This document shows positions 35,551 through 47,935 of a stretch of 64,000 bases of DNA, piece after piece (position 1 is the stretch's first letter; every line of letters starts with the position of its first letter). The DNA comes from Acarospora socialis (taxonomy: Eukaryota > Ascomycota > Lecanoromycetes > Acarosporales > Acarosporaceae). Below the pieces are notes generated by a model. The model did not search any database. It had not been told where the DNA came from and was given only the letters and a program-made list of their open reading frames with translations. The DNA lies in NCBI GenBank assembly GCA_025617375.2, contig JAMYGW020000001.1, positions 248,001 to 312,000 on the forward strand. Direction: 5' to 3'. Both the position numbers and the translations under genes were made by a program.

Positions 35551-36519
35551 ATGAATTCCACACAGCATCTTGAGCAAAGTCTCAAGCCAGCAACAGTCGA
35601 AGACATGATCGGCTGGCTGGGCGAACAAGCCCTTCACACCGGTCAGTTTGGTCCAACCACATGGCGTCCTCAAGCAATCTGCAATATAGCCTCTATGAGG
35701 TGCGTTTCGGGATCTTCTGCTGCTGCACCCATCTGTGACGAGATCGATATTCACACCGCTCTTGGGCACGCTATCGCCGACTGGCATCGCGACAAGTACC
35801 TCGCAAACATGATACACAAGAACAGAGGGTTGATGGAGGAAACCACCAAAGTCGTGCATGAGAGATTGCTAGGAACAGGGATGCGGGAGGAGGACCTCCA
35901 ACAGCTGAATGAACAGAACGTTGGAATCCGTATGAAGATTGCAAAGCTGCAGGAGCTTCAAACCTACCGCTCACAGCCGCGCGCCGAGGAGAGGTTCGAC
36001 GTCTGGCTGATGACGGAAGAAAATGGAGCAATGAAGAAAGTGAAGGTCTTCCTACCGAGACGTGGAACCTTTGGACATTTCCTGGCGGTATTCAGAGACA
36101 TCTGGCTTGCGCAACAGTTTCCAGACGTGGAGCTTGGGCGGGATTATAACTTTGGGGCGGGAGCCTGGATTTATCGACTGGTCAACAGGCACTCACAGAT
36201 TGTTTCGGGCACTCCGCGAGTCAAGCTGATGGATGAGTTTGATTATCGTCAAATGGTCAAGCAGATCACAAGGGAGAGTACCGAGACGCCCACTGCGATT
36301 TTCTGGCATGTAAGTAGTTGGCTCGAAATATGCAGCCATGTGACTGAAAGCTGATATGCTACAAAGGAATCCACTATTGAGACTGGTGATAAGATAGTAG
36401 GGAAGCAGGAGAAGGCAGAAGACAAGGAGGAGAACGAGGAGATGGACGATGATGGAAACCCGTACTTTCAGCCGGTAGACTGGAAGTTCTTGATACAGGA
36501 CCGGCATAGGCAGGTCTGA
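35551..36519 (+). CDS. Unknown 303-aa protein
   Basis: Family not recognised. Exons 35551-36309 and 36367-36519 (GTAAGT donor, AAG acceptor, phase 0) give 303 aa. The ATG at 35551 (MNSTQHLEQ) was preferred over earlier in-frame non-ATG codons. It has no signal peptide or membrane helix. About residues 85-135 are a charged helical stretch that could form a short coiled coil (EETTKVVHERLLG, EEDLQQLNEQN). The middle looks folded, with aromatic and Gly motifs (RFDVWLMTEENG, GRDYNFGAGAWIYRLVNR). The second exon is acidic (EKAEDKEENEEMDDDG) and ends in PYFQPVDWKFLIQDRHRQV, probably an ordered tail. Cytosolic or nuclear location is inferred only. Confidence 0.72.
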
Positions 36520-37347
36520 TTTTTGCCCAAAGTCAGTAATGGGAGCGCTCATAGAATGATTCAGCTTGAGCCTACCAGGTTGTTCTCATAACCGCAGTCC
36601 GTCCTCGACAAGAAGTACAGGTATAGAACTCGACCGTGCAATGTAGCCACAAGGGAAGGACTTTGCAAAGATATTGTTATTGTCAGATTAGATCAAGTAA
36701 TTGCTCCTTCACCGACTGCTATACTGAGATACTTCCCGCGAACGATGTGCACATATGCTTGAAGCCATCAACAACCACAAGATTGCTCAAGGGCTATTGA
36801 CTGACTACGAACATACGGTGCACACCATAAGCAGAGATCCGCAAGAATCTATAGCAGCCTCCGGAGGTTGCTCTATCATCATACAACATTGTTCACACAT
36901 GTGAACGTTTTCTAATCACCGAAGACAAAAATATCCCCTTGAAGGCGGAGATCATCACTGAGGTAGGGATTAGCCAATCATTACGAAGGACTTGTCACTA
37001 TATCAAGTTTAGCGGCAAACGTAAAGCTGAGACCCCTGACTTGCTCAGCCGAGAAAGTCAAAACAGGGTGGGCTGCGCAAGCTATATCAAGCTGACTCCC
37101 ACCGCCCAAACGAAAAAAAGGTCGAAGCAACTTTTGTGCGAGTTCCTGCATAACTGCTGCACAACGCTTCCTTAGTACAAATCCGTGCACCAATCACACC
37201 CGCCTTCGAGAAATGTTATGAAACAAAGGAGCTTGGGCCACTCGACATTCTATAGAGAGCTTCGAGAAGGACGCTTATCGATTAGGAAGATCTGTCTGCA
37301 TATTCACTGTTTGGACAAGTTCGACAAATCGCGCGTTTCATTCAATC
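36520..37347. other. Intergenic region
   Basis: About 830 bases with no supportable gene. A short frame 36939-37175 lacks motifs and does not begin in a convincing context. Confidence 0.5.
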
Positions 37348-38118
37348 ATGGATGATCCAGATAGCACCTATGCGCCTCAATCGCCAGATCTTTCCGGTTG
37401 CAATGCTTCCTACACACCACCAACTTTTCAACTGCCACAACAACATTTTCAAACTCAATTTCATCAGCAGCCGAGTTACGACCCCGTCTCATTCTTCAAT
37501 CCGCTACATCCCCAGAATCCTCCCCTAAATCCTTATTACCCAACGCACAACATCACGGTGGGGAACGGGCGGATGAAGCCTCAAGACGAAGACGAGGACT
37601 GGATGCCGGAGTCATCGACACGAGCGTCGGGTCGGAAATCGAAGAGGACGAAGATGGAGCAGGTCGGCCTTGCGCCAGGAGCCGCGGAGGGCATTGAGGT
37701 GAAGACCAAATTTCCGGTCGCAAGAATAAAGCGGATCATGCAAGCGGATGAGGACGTGGGAAAAGTCGCGCAAGTGACGCCCGTTGCTGTTTGTGAGTCA
37801 TCTGCGTTCGTAATCCTTGGCGCGAGCGCTGCTAACAACGGTGCCTTGAAAGCGAAGGCACTTGAACTCTTCATGATCTCCCTCGTCACCAAAGCGGCCT
37901 CGGAGGCTAGGTCACGATCTTCGAAACGCGTCACGGCAGCGCATCTTAAACAAGCCGTCGCCAAGGACGAAGTACTGGATTTCTTAGCTGAGATCATAGC
38001 AAAGGTTCCCGATGCGCCAGCACCTAGCGAGAAGGTCGATGAGGGAAGCGATGCAGCGGAGGGAAAGAAAAGGAGAGGTGGGACAAGGAAGAAGAGGAAG
38101 GACAGCGAAGACTTCTAG
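37348..38118 (+). CDS. BUR6: Negative cofactor 2 alpha subunit (BUR6/DRAP1-like)
   Basis: Histone-fold subunit of NC2, which binds TBP on DNA and blocks TFIIA/TFIIB entry, repressing or tuning RNA polymerase II initiation. Exons 37348-37792 and 37853-38118 give 236 aa. The N-terminal ~110 residues are Pro/Gln/Asn-rich. The histone fold runs from TKFPVARIKRIMQADEDVGKVAQVTPVAV through SKALELFMISLVTKAA to KRVTAAHLKQAVAKDE. The join (t|cg) restores VAVSKALELF, as in relatives. The 60-base intron keeps frame and has no stop, so the unspliced frame is also open. The tail is basic, with a GKKRRGGTRKKRK nuclear signal. Confidence 0.93.
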   Translation: MDDPDSTYAPQSPDLSGCNASYTPPTFQLPQQHFQTQFHQQPSYDPVSFFNPLHPQNPPLNPYYPTHNITVGNGRMKPQDEDEDWMPESSTRASGRKSKRTKMEQVGLAPGAAEGIEVKTKFPVARIKRIMQADEDVGKVAQVTPVAVCESSAFVILGASAANNGALKAKALELFMISLVTKAASEARSRSSKRVTAAHLKQAVAKDEVLDFLAEIIAKVPDAPAPSEKVDEGSDAAEGKKRRGGTRKKRKDSEDF

Positions 38119-39054
38119 ACTTCATTTCGGCAATGTCCCTCAATATGGGTCCGGCTCGCCCGAGCATCTGTGGCGTTGTAGGAGTTGAGGTAGAAGTGAA
38201 CCTGTTCGTCATTCTGGAGCTCTTCTGAGTTCTGATGCCTGGTTACCAAGCTGTGTACTGTAGCCCTGAAGTCAATGCTTCATAAGCCCATGCGCTATCT
38301 GTTCGCAATGGAATTTGAATGCCTTAAGAGCGACCAAAGAGCTAAGGTGGAATCAGATAGTGGGGTCGACAGCATTGGATATATCATGCGCATCCGGACA
38401 GCGCAATGGAGCTGATGAGGGTCCACCCAGTCATAGGCGAATCGTCAGCGAGGCTCCATTCAAGCACGGCAATCTTCTCCATCGACTTTCACGTTGTTCC
38501 TAAATCAAGGGAAATGCCATGTCCTAGGGTGAGTCTTCTGTTGAATGTAACCAGTCCATCTGTGAAACGCAGTAAAGATAGGTCTTATGCGCGGCTGCTT
38601 ACATAAGCCGCCTGCCTCGTCGCGGTTCTCCTTTCCCTACTCCGTACCTGACGAAGGAACAACATGCACAAAACTGTTTGTTGACTCTTCAGCCCTGAGT
38701 TTGAAAGTCATCACCTTTGATTTGGTACAAAAGGGGACGGCAAGATAAACGGAGGTTATGATAGATGCCGACTAGGTAGAAAGAAAGAGACGTGTAGAAA
38801 GGCCGCCAACGGGCAAAGGAACGGACGCGCTAAAGAGAAGACTGGCGCCTCGTTCACACCAAGTGGTCATTGTTGTCTGTCGTTTGGAGTTATCTTTAGT
38901 TTGATTTTCGAGTTCCTCCTTACGGCTGAGTTCAAGTCTAGGTTGAGCCAAGTTTCTCCTCTATTATTCTGGCTTGTGCCTCAGATCACATATGGCACTA
39001 CATAGTATACTGTTTTGAAACGGTGGTGCCAGTCCTGGGACAAAGAGGTTCTAG
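38119..39054. other. Intergenic region upstream of the FHIP gene
   Basis: Roughly 930 bases with no coding signal or recognisable RNA gene. It presumably holds the 3' end of BUR6 and the promoter of the FHIP-family gene, whose 9-base first coding exon starts at 39055. Confidence 0.45.
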
Positions 39055-42028
39055 ATGGACTTTGTACGTTGCAAATTCGGTTTATATAATACTGTGTATT
39101 TCTGATACTTGCTATGGTCTAGTGGTCACGACTTATCGGCAGCGGCGCTGGTGCTTCTGCGTTCAAGAAACAATCCACTTCCAATATCTCACAACAACGC
39201 TTAGCACGCTTCAGGCGGATATACGGTCAGCTTCAGGTATTCAAGTCTCATGACTAGGATCTAATTCGACCTTCATTCATAGCTGATTAAACTTCATAGC
39301 AGACATGGCGTGCTTCGACATCTGTTGCTGCCGAACCTCCGAGTGCGGAGCACATTTACATCGAGCTCCAACGCCTAAACTCGACCCTCCGTGAGGAGAC
39401 AGGAGTAGCAGCGCCTCATGTATGTCTCGCTTACGCTTCGTCGGCGCGGGTTTACGACACGATATCAAATGTTGCTCTTATGTACCGTCATGAAGGGAGC
39501 ACTCGAGAAGCAGTGGTGATGTTCATTTCTCTACTTGAAAGCGAGGAGGAGGAGATTGTCGGCGATGCAGGCTTTGCAAAATCTATGATGATGTTCATGA
39601 GCAAGGCTACGCGGGTAGGAGTGCAGGCCGAGGGAGATATCGTGGAACTCTTATTTGCAATCGCCACAAAGATCAGGCACAAGCCAGATGCGTTACCGGT
39701 ATGGTTCATACCTAAAAGGGACAACGGGAACCACGCAAACGCTACGCACCCAGTGGAAGCGCCTTATGACGACTTTCCCCTCTTCTACCTCTTGCTGCAT
39801 TTTGTGCACCATGACGGAAGTGTTGGTGATTTCGCAAGGACGGGCTTGCTTTACCTCGTCGAGGCAGCATCTCATTCCGAAGTACTAGAAGGTTGGCTTA
39901 TAGAAAGTGACTTAGCAACATTGATGGCCAGTGGCTTGGGAGCTCTTTACAGCCAACTTAGTCGGTAGGCATGAACAGAACACTCGTCACTAGCAACGGA
40001 GAGCTAACATAGTTCAGCAAGCTCGTTGTATCTTTCTCCAAAGAAGAAATGCCAGCTGTGCTGGCACTTTCAGATCTTCCACAAGCTCAAAACGTTCCAG
40101 AAGCCGAAATCTCCACATCACCTGAGTTTCGCACTCACATGAACACGTTTCTTTCCTATTTGTTGTTTTGGCAGGATATTCTAGAGCGCTGCCAATCAGG
40201 GGAGGTCAAGCAGACGCTGTTAGACCACTTCCAAATCTTATTCTTGCAGCAATTACTGTACGTGTTTCTCCCAGATCATACGTCGTCCCGATAGCTAATG
40301 TGTCTTTTTAGATACCCATCTCTTTTGGAGTCCTCGGATATTGACGGTGGTTCTTCGGTTGCTGTTATTACCTATCTTCGGCGAATACTTGAGTCCATCA
40401 GTCATCCTGAGCTTATCAGACTTATCCTTCAATACCTCTTTGCTTCATCAGATCAGACCAATGACGAGCGGACGCCACTGCCACGGGATCGTTTGTCGGC
40501 CAGTCGGCGGAAATCATTGGACCAGCTTACCCATTTCACTCACGGTGAAGATAAACCTTCTCCCTCGCTCTTCAATCTTGGCGATCTTGTCTTGACAAGC
40601 ATGCGTTCAAGAAGTCAGTCGACTGTTGCTGCGACGTTAAAACTAGTATCGGTTCTGATACAGAAGCATCATCAACATACCATCAACTCCTTGCTACGGA
40701 CTTCGCCAGCAGTACCGTCAACGTCACAACAAACAATAGGTGCACATAACAAGGAGATGGAGCTCCTATTCTCACTTGTGGAGACTCTTTGCGAGGACGA
40801 CAACGTAGATGCTTCATATGAGAGCTATTTACAGGACACCCGTGACTTGCTTGAATGCCACCCATGCTCGATGCAACTCTTGGCTGTACATGTCACGGAT
40901 ATTGCTACAGCCACACCCTCGTCAACCTCGAAACCCAAGAGCAGCCTAACCGACCCGCATCTCCATATACTTAGGTTGACAGACCCTCTACTGACGGCAA
41001 TATTGGCTTCACTGGAGACATTCCTCACAAACACTGCTGAGACCAATCTCAACCTGACCGAAGTGATCATCGCACTTGCTTCATGCGGGTATGTGCTGCT
41101 AGAAGGTTGGATGGTCGTTGATCCTTCCAACTATATATATGACGAGGATATCAGCGCCTCGGACACCGAAGAGGATACCTATCACGACTTGGACCTAGCC
41201 CTCAGCAAACAGCTGGACGAACGCATTGATAAAGAACGGAATCAAACACTCGCTCTTCACCAGGCTCGAAGAGAGCCATTTTGGTCTGCCGAAGACACCT
41301 CACCTATTATTGCGATTCTTCAATCCCTGATTCATCGGGTCAGCTTGTACCGGAAGGACGTTCCGAATTTCGACATGTACCTCAGAGAACGTAAAGAGAC
41401 ATTTCAGGTGGAGGAGAAGTTGACGGAAGCTCTGGCGTCAATACCACCACCGATGCGCTCTTCTCAGGACTCAGCAAGCTTCTCCACAAGCGCTACTCTT
41501 TCTCCAGATCCTGGCCTACCGGGGTCGATCTCTCAACGCATACTCCCGGAAAAGGTCTCGGCGCTTGTGTCCGGCTCCAGCTCACCTCGTGGGAGACAGC
41601 AGTCGATTCCCCAGGCAACCTCACCGGTCGGTAGGCTAGGGCAATCGAACCGTACAGGGTCGATTATACCGCCGCAAACAATAACGCGGGCATTCTCTCC
41701 ATCGCCATTACGGCAAGACCTACTCTCCTCACCACAACCACGCACGCAAGGTGTCAAGTCTCCGGATATCGATGTACTGACTCGCAAAATTGACATGGCT
41801 ACCTCTAAAGGGCCAGTCGCCAAGATCCTTGCGGAGGATCAAGGCAGTAGTGAGACTAGCAGCCTGTTCAGCACCTCCACTACGTTGAACAACCATGAGA
41901 CAGCTCCAGTGGAGATCAGTGTCAGCCACTTGCTGACCAACGTTATCATCTTACAAGAGTTCATTCTCGAGCTAGCGGCGGTCATTCAGGTCAGGGCAAG
42001 TTTGTTTGAAGAAGTCAAATTTGTATGA
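39055..42028 (+). CDS. FHIP/RAI16-family endosome-dynein adaptor subunit
   Basis: FHIP proteins join FTS and Hook to couple early endosomes to dynein for microtubule transport, known in Aspergillus and animals. Five exons: 39055-39063, 39123-39236, 39303-39964, 40018-40257 and 40312-42028; 913 aa. The first exon encodes only Met-Asp-Phe. Joined to WSRLIG it recreates the MDFWSRLIG start typical of the family, which is why I chose it. QQRLARFRRIY follows. The body is helical with an FAKSMMMFM region, DDFPLFYLLLHFVHHDG, and FRTHMNTFLSYLLFWQDIL, typical of the RAI16-like domain. A Ser/Pro-rich linker (SSSPRGRQQSIPQATSP) precedes the conserved end LLTNVIILQEFILELAAVIQVRASLFEEVKFV. Phase is kept at each join (0, 0, 2, 2). 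Confidence 0.88.
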
Positions 42029-42357
42029 TGTAGGAAGAACGAACCGTGTTCGTCTGATTTCGGAGTACGCCATGGTAGTATGCAACGCAATGCTTTAAGA
42101 TCACAATTATAAAAGGATATATCCAAGGACGTCCTGAATAGTGTGCTAGATTGAAGAGAAATGGTCAAAACTTGCGTCTTGGTCGTAATGCCTATCCGAA
42201 TTGCACATTATCAGGGCTATACATATTGTTCTGGAGAAGATCTACTCGTAACACTATACTTCCTGATGGAAAGCCTATTGATCAATGTAGTGTTGCTCGA
42301 ACTATGAGTACCAGATCTGATGATCACTGGGGCAAAAACAGCAAAAGAGAAATCTGT
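42029..42357. other. Intergenic region with Pol III terminators
   Basis: 3' flank of both the FHIP gene and the tRNA gene. Read on the minus strand, T-runs of four (42346-42343) and five (42338-42334) lie just beyond the tRNA 3' end and fit RNA polymerase III terminators. Nothing else is seen. Confidence 0.6.
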
Positions 42358-42429
42358 AGTCTCACCCGGGATCGAACCGGGAACCTTTTCGGTGTGAGCG
42401 AAACGTCATGACCATTAGACCACGAGACT
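42358..42429 (-). tRNA. tRNA-Val (anticodon CAC)
   Basis: A 72-base, intronless tRNA. Read on the minus strand it has a 7-bp acceptor stem (AGTCTCG with TGAGACT, last pair G-T), a D arm with box A TGGTCTAATGG, anticodon stem TTTCG/CGAAA around loop CTCACAC giving anticodon CAC, and T arm CCCGG-TTCGATC-CCGGG with box B GGTTCGATCCC. The CCA end is not encoded, as normal in eukaryotes. Pol III T-runs lie downstream. Decodes valine GTG. Confidence 0.95.
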
Positions 42430-42691
42430 TTTTGGAGTCGTGAATTGTCCCATGAATTGTGAAACGATCGTCTGAATGTGTCTTAATGATGTATATGAAG
42501 GACACATTCTCCAGAAGTCTATCAAGCATAATCTTGCTTGTAGCTCTAACTTGAGTGGTCCCAAGTCTTAAAAACACACGTGAACAATAACTACAAACTT
42601 GTGAACTTCAATCAACGAGCAATTTGACTACAGTACTCGTACAGACCTCATAATTCATACCTTGGAGAGTCAAGATCTCGCATGAGCGCCA

Positions 42692-45106
42692 ATGTCCGGC
42701 CGTTTCGTGCGCGCGTCGAAGTATCGTCTGTCTCTCTAGGCTGACTTCGCGCTTGTGACTACTATACCTTACTGACGTGCTGCGTACAGGGCATATATTC
42801 GGGCGGCCGACGAGGAAGGCAAGTTGCAGTGACCGGTATGTGATAGTTCAGCTGGCCGCTAACACGGTACTGTCTAGGAGCAATGCTACGATAACCTGAG
42901 GATATCAAACAATGCCTGGGATACCAATCTTGTGAAGGTGGGAGATCGAGTAACCCCAGGAAACTCTTGCGAAAACCGCTAACGGTCACGAAAGGCAAAT
43001 CCCCAATACATCTCTGTCAACTGGCAAGCCAGCGGTGGGGGAGCCTTTGCGGTCATACCTATCAACGAAAAAGGCAGACTTCCCGAGCAGCTACCATTAT
43101 TCAGGGGACATACTGCTCCTGTGCTGGACACGGACTGGTAGACAGGATAGAACCAACTTTCAGGCCAGGTCGACCGCTGACTTTAGTGCAGGTCCCCTTT
43201 CAATGATTCTTTCATAGCTTCCGGGTCCGATGATGCCAAAGTCAGCATACACCCTTACACGAAAGAGGATGAGTCTTGCTAACTGCCTCAGGTCTTCTTG
43301 TGGAAAGTACCCGAAGGCTTCACGCTCCACACCGACGCCGAGGAGCCACAGAGCGTTTCGCCGGTCGCTAAACTGGTTGGTCATTCTAGGTACAGACATT
43401 GAAAGGCCTGGGAATCTACCGGCGCTAATACAGAGCGTAGGAAGGTCGGGCATGTGCTCTTCAATCCAGCGGCGGAGAATATTCTGGCCACGTCGTCAGG
43501 CGATTACACCATCAAGCTTTGGGACGTCGAAGCCCAGTCCCCGCGACTCACTCTCAAGCATGGTGACATAGTTCAATCACTGTCATGGAGCGCCAACGGG
43601 TCTCTTCTCGTGACAACATGCCGTGACAAGAAACTTCGGATATGGGACGTACGACAAGAGAAGCCAGCGCACGAAGTGCCCGGACATTCTGGGGCGAAGA
43701 ACAGTAGGGCTGTCTGGATGGGCGAGCATGACAGGGTGGCTACAACGGGTTTCTCGAAAATGAGTGATCGCCAACTGGGATTGTGGGACATTCGAACACC
43801 AGAAGAACCCATTGGTGGGTTCCAGGTCCTCGATTCTATATCGGGAGTTTGTATGCCTTTTTGGGACGAGGGAACCCAGTGCCTCTATTTGGCAGGGAAA
43901 GGGTAAGATTCAATAGCCATCATCCAAGGCCGGTATACTTACTGCACGCAGAGACGGTAACATTCGATACTTCGAGTACGAGAACGACAAGTTCGAATTT
44001 CTCTCTGAGTACAAATCCGCAGAGCCCCAAAGAGGCATTGCCTTCTTACCCAAGCGTGGCGTCAATATTCACGATAACGAGGTGATGCGAGCCTTCAAAA
44101 CAGTCAACGACTCCTACATCGAACCCATCTCGTTCATCGTACCCCGAAGGGCTGAAGTCTTCCAAAGTGACATTTACCCGCCTACCACAGGCATCAAGCC
44201 GGCGATGTCTGCTGCGGAGTGGTTTGATGGAAAGGAGGCTCTGCCGCCCAAGATTGACTTGGAAAGCGTCTACGATGGCGAGGAACCTATGGAAGTGCCC
44301 GCAACCTCCAAACCTGCTGCTACGCAAGCTCGACCACCGTCGCCAAAGGTACCTCCGCCAACGAAAAAGGAGACTGAGCCACCGAAAGAAGTTCCCAGCA
44401 CCGCCGTAGCGTCCAGAAATCCAGCACCATCGATGAAGGCGCAACAAGGATCTATCGCGGCGTTGGCCTCGAAGTTCGCTGACGACAATGACGCGTCAGA
44501 GGAAGAAGATGACGACAGCTCCAGCTTCGAGGAAGTTTCGAAACCCATGGACCGCAGCGAAAGGACAGCACCTGTCAGTGCGAGTCACGCGGGGAAGACC
44601 GCCCCATCAACACTGACCAAGGCGGCGGAGGCGGATCAACCAACCACTAAGACCAATACCAGTCAAGCTGCCGCGCAATTTACACACTTCAATCCACCTC
44701 AAACTACACTCGACGATGCTGTGCACACTCAATCCAAGGTAAGCGCCACAAGAATTTCCATCCGCTCAAACCCTTTACTGACTTCACCCCTTCTCCCCAG
44801 CAACCCTCCGTACCCGCCCAACAAACCCAACCCAAATCTCCACAGTCCTCACAGCCCTCCATTTCCTCCGGCTCCGCAGAACCAATTCACAGCTACTTCA
44901 ACGACATCAAACGACTTCTCGAACAACAAACACAGACGATGGTGGCGCAGAGCGAGAAAATAGGGTTATTGACTGCAGAGGTAGATACGTTGAAGACGAA
45001 AATCGGAGACAGCAATCTGAGCAGTGGAAGGGATCGAGACAGGGAGAAGGAGAAGGACGAGAGGATCAGGGAATTGGAGTTGGAGCTGGAGGTGGCGAGG
45101 TCTTGA
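42692..45106 (+). CDS. CRN1: Coronin, actin-binding WD40 protein
   Basis: Coronin binds actin filaments and the Arp2/3 complex at cortical patches. Nine exons: 42692-42725, 42790-42818, 42878-42937, 42995-43137, 43192-43240, 43292-43389, 43441-43902, 43952-44738 and 44801-45106; 655 aa, all phases consistent. The start MSGRFVRASKYRH matches the family; an ATG ten bases earlier is out of frame. Seven-bladed WD40 landmarks include VLDTDW, ASGSDDAKVFLWKVPEG, GDYTIKLWDVE and KLRIWDVR. The coronin signature continues with RYFEYENDKFEFLSEYKS and the SDIYPPTTG segment. A Pro/Ser/Glu-rich linker leads to a C-terminal coiled coil in the last exon. Intron 2 (42819-42877) uses a GC donor, AG|GCAAGT, needed to join RK to EQCYDNLRIS. 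Confidence 0.94.
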
Positions 45107-45708
45107 TAAATGGGAGCGAAGTGTTGTGAAGAACTCATAGGGTTATATGAAGGAGACGGCTATTCAATGGGTATCATAATAGCGAAGCAGCATCTCGTAC
45201 GCGAGAGCCGCCAGGGGGAAAAGGCGGCCGATTGGTATATCTATCTTTTCAGGTACGCGCGAGGTTAGCCAGCATGTTTTCTTTCCGTGGTCAAGGAATG
45301 GGTCGCGTTCTCCAGTGGATCCAAAGTCTGGTCTATACTGCCATGTCTCCTTATGATAGAAAGTTTCACCTATAGACCTCAGACTGACAGTCCCACTCCT
45401 GGTCTGAGAGCATGATTCACTTTACAAGAATAGACTGCATCTCAGAAGTTATGATCATCAATACTATTTCATTACTGTCTCAGACCCAACAACAGCGGGG
45501 AGGTGTCACTTCTTGGACTTGCCTCTTTAGGTATAGCTTCAATTAACTTCACCTTCCTTGCTTGTTATAGATACATGTTTGGAGCCCACCTTCTGCGGAC
45601 ATAACTTCTACAAGTATTATTGTCGGACCTTTATCTTTAATTTCCATACGTACATCAAGATTCTCGACTGAATGCACGTCATTTGAAGCGCGCCAGTAGT
45701 CTTTCGCA
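45107..45708. other. Intergenic region upstream of the kinase gene
   Basis: About 600 bases, AT-rich near 45530-45660. It would contain the 3' end of coronin and the promoter/leader of the kinase. No gene found. Confidence 0.5.
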
Positions 45709-47935
45709 ATGCCCGAGGACTCAGAAACAAAACTTACACTCTCAGCAGGGTCCAGCGAAAGTGCCGAGTCGGAGTCTACTGCAAGCTTGCGAGTAGTTCC
45801 TCGTCAGTCGCATACAAGTACAGAACCGGAATCCACCCCAGGATCGCCAACTCAGACAACCTCAGGCACACATACCATTGCTGTAGGCAACAGCGGAACA
45901 AGTCAATTGCCATTACTAGGCCCCCAAACATCGACCAGCGTCTTCGAGGATCATGTCTCGCTTCACCCCCTCGATACCCCACCTGCTTTTCAAGCGCTTT
46001 CGCCGATAGCACATCACCATGCTTTCAGCCCTTCGAGTACAGGTCTCCGTCTGCGTACGGATCTGACACCACATCAAGACAGTGCAGAGCTATTGTCTGG
46101 TAAGGACAGCGCTACCGCGCCAATGACGATATTAGAGTCTACCCTCGACCAAGTCCCTTCTACATCCAACATACCCATACGAACACCGAGTGTCAAAGCG
46201 GCGCTTCATGCGTCTGGAAACACCGGTGGCTCCTTGTCACCTGCCTCGGCCCTATCCTCACCCGGCCTTGGTCCAATGGTCGCGATCACGCCTTTACCCT
46301 CTCCGATAGTACTCAATGGCTCCTGGAAACGAACCGGCGAAAGACCTCGCTCAAGAGGATCAATGTCCTCAGTCGACACACTTGGCGCACTGCCGGAGCG
46401 CGAAAGCACACCTGCTTTTCATAAGTCCCCTAAGAAACGCAGAGCCTACCAGGGGATCTCGACAGCAGCGTCAGAGCCGTTTGATACACATGCACAAAGT
46501 CCTCTAGATGGCCCTTCCAGCCATGGGAGAAATAGGAGCCTGAGTGAATACGTCCCAGAAGCCGTACCGATACCTCGACCCCGAAATATTGTCGTCTCGG
46601 GCTCAGGTGGGCCACCGAGTATTGAGACGTTCTCGCCGCCCACGCAGCACTTACATCGTGAGGAGTACTTGGCCGTCCAGCGTGGCATTGCGGCACCTAT
46701 AGCCCGTCCCCCAACCCCTCCCCGAAGTCATAGAAGCAGTGCTGAGAGCGACGATGGTGGCGGTCTGGTCTTGAGACCACCAAGGGCGCAAACATCGCTT
46801 CCTCTGTACTTCGAAGCTCGCACTATAAAGAGAAATGAGAGAAGGCGTTGGAAGGCAGTACGCCAACTTGGGAAAGGCACCTTCAGCGAGGTTATGCTGG
46901 CAACGAGCCAAGGGGTACAAGCCGACGTTGAAAGCCTCGAGTCCGGCAATACAGGAACATTTGAAACCGATGAACAGCAGCTTGATTCTAAGACACTCGT
47001 AGCGGTAAAGATCGTAGAGCATGGACCAAGTGACGGAGCGAGCGCGGAGCGAATGGAGACGTCATTGAAACGAGAACTCGAAGTTCTCAAGTTGATACAC
47101 CATCCTTCGTTGGTGCACCTCAAAGCTTTCAGTACAGACGAAAAGCAGGCACTGCTAGTACTCAACTACTGTCCGGGCGGAGATCTCTTCGAGCTGGCAA
47201 GCTTGAAGCATGACCTTCTCGTTCCGGGACTCATACGACGAATCTTCGCAGAACTCGTCGCTGCGGTGCGGTACTTGCATGCGCAATACATAGTCCACCG
47301 CGACATCAAGCTCGAAAGTACGTTGCCATTCTCCTAGTGACAACTGGTCTCATAATACTAAACGTAGTGCCTTTGATTTAGATGTCCTCCTCAACCTCCC
47401 TCGAGCTGACCTCCCCACAATCACAGACTGGCAGCACCACCCCTCCCCCGTCATCACCCTCACCGATCTCGGCCTCTCCCGCTTCATTCCCCAACCCCCC
47501 GAATCCCCTCTCCTCACTTACCCCTGCGGCAGCCAAGACTACGCCGCGCCCGAAATCCTCATGGGCCAGCCGTACGACGGCCGCGCCACCGACGCCTGGG
47601 CGCTGGGCGTCCTCCTCTACGCCCTCATGGAAGGCCGGTTGCCGTTCGATCCTCTCCCGGGCGCAAAAGGCGACCTGGCGAAACTCATCGCTAGGACACC
47701 GCATCGAGTGGCAAGGTGTGAGTGGCAGTGGGTCAAGTGGGCGGATGAGGAGGGGGAGTGGGATGCTGGAAAGGGAAAGGCGCTCGAGGGCGGGAAGGAG
47801 TGTGTGGAGGGCTTACTGAAGAGGGCGAGGTCGAGGCTGGGGTTGGATGCGCTGGCGGAGAGGGAGTGGGTCAAAGGTGCGGTAGATGTTGATGGGGGGT
47901 TAGTGAGGGGCGAGGATGACGATGATGAGGATTGA
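45709..47935 (+). CDS. Serine/threonine protein kinase (fungal, PRR/YPL150W-like)
   Basis: Exons 45709-47317 and 47382-47935, joined in phase 1 so that DIKLE runs into NVLLN, give 720 aa. Residues 1 to ~370 are a Ser/Thr/Pro-rich regulatory region. The kinase domain follows: P-loop LGKGTFSEV near residue 385, an insert of about 45 residues, then VAVKIVEH with the ATP-binding Lys, HRDIKLENVLL catalytic loop, TDLGLSRF (DLG in place of DFG), and PEILMG after YAAP. An acidic tail ends the protein. All catalytic residues appear intact, so it is probably active. The family label is by overall resemblance; the pathway is unknown. Confidence 0.82.
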
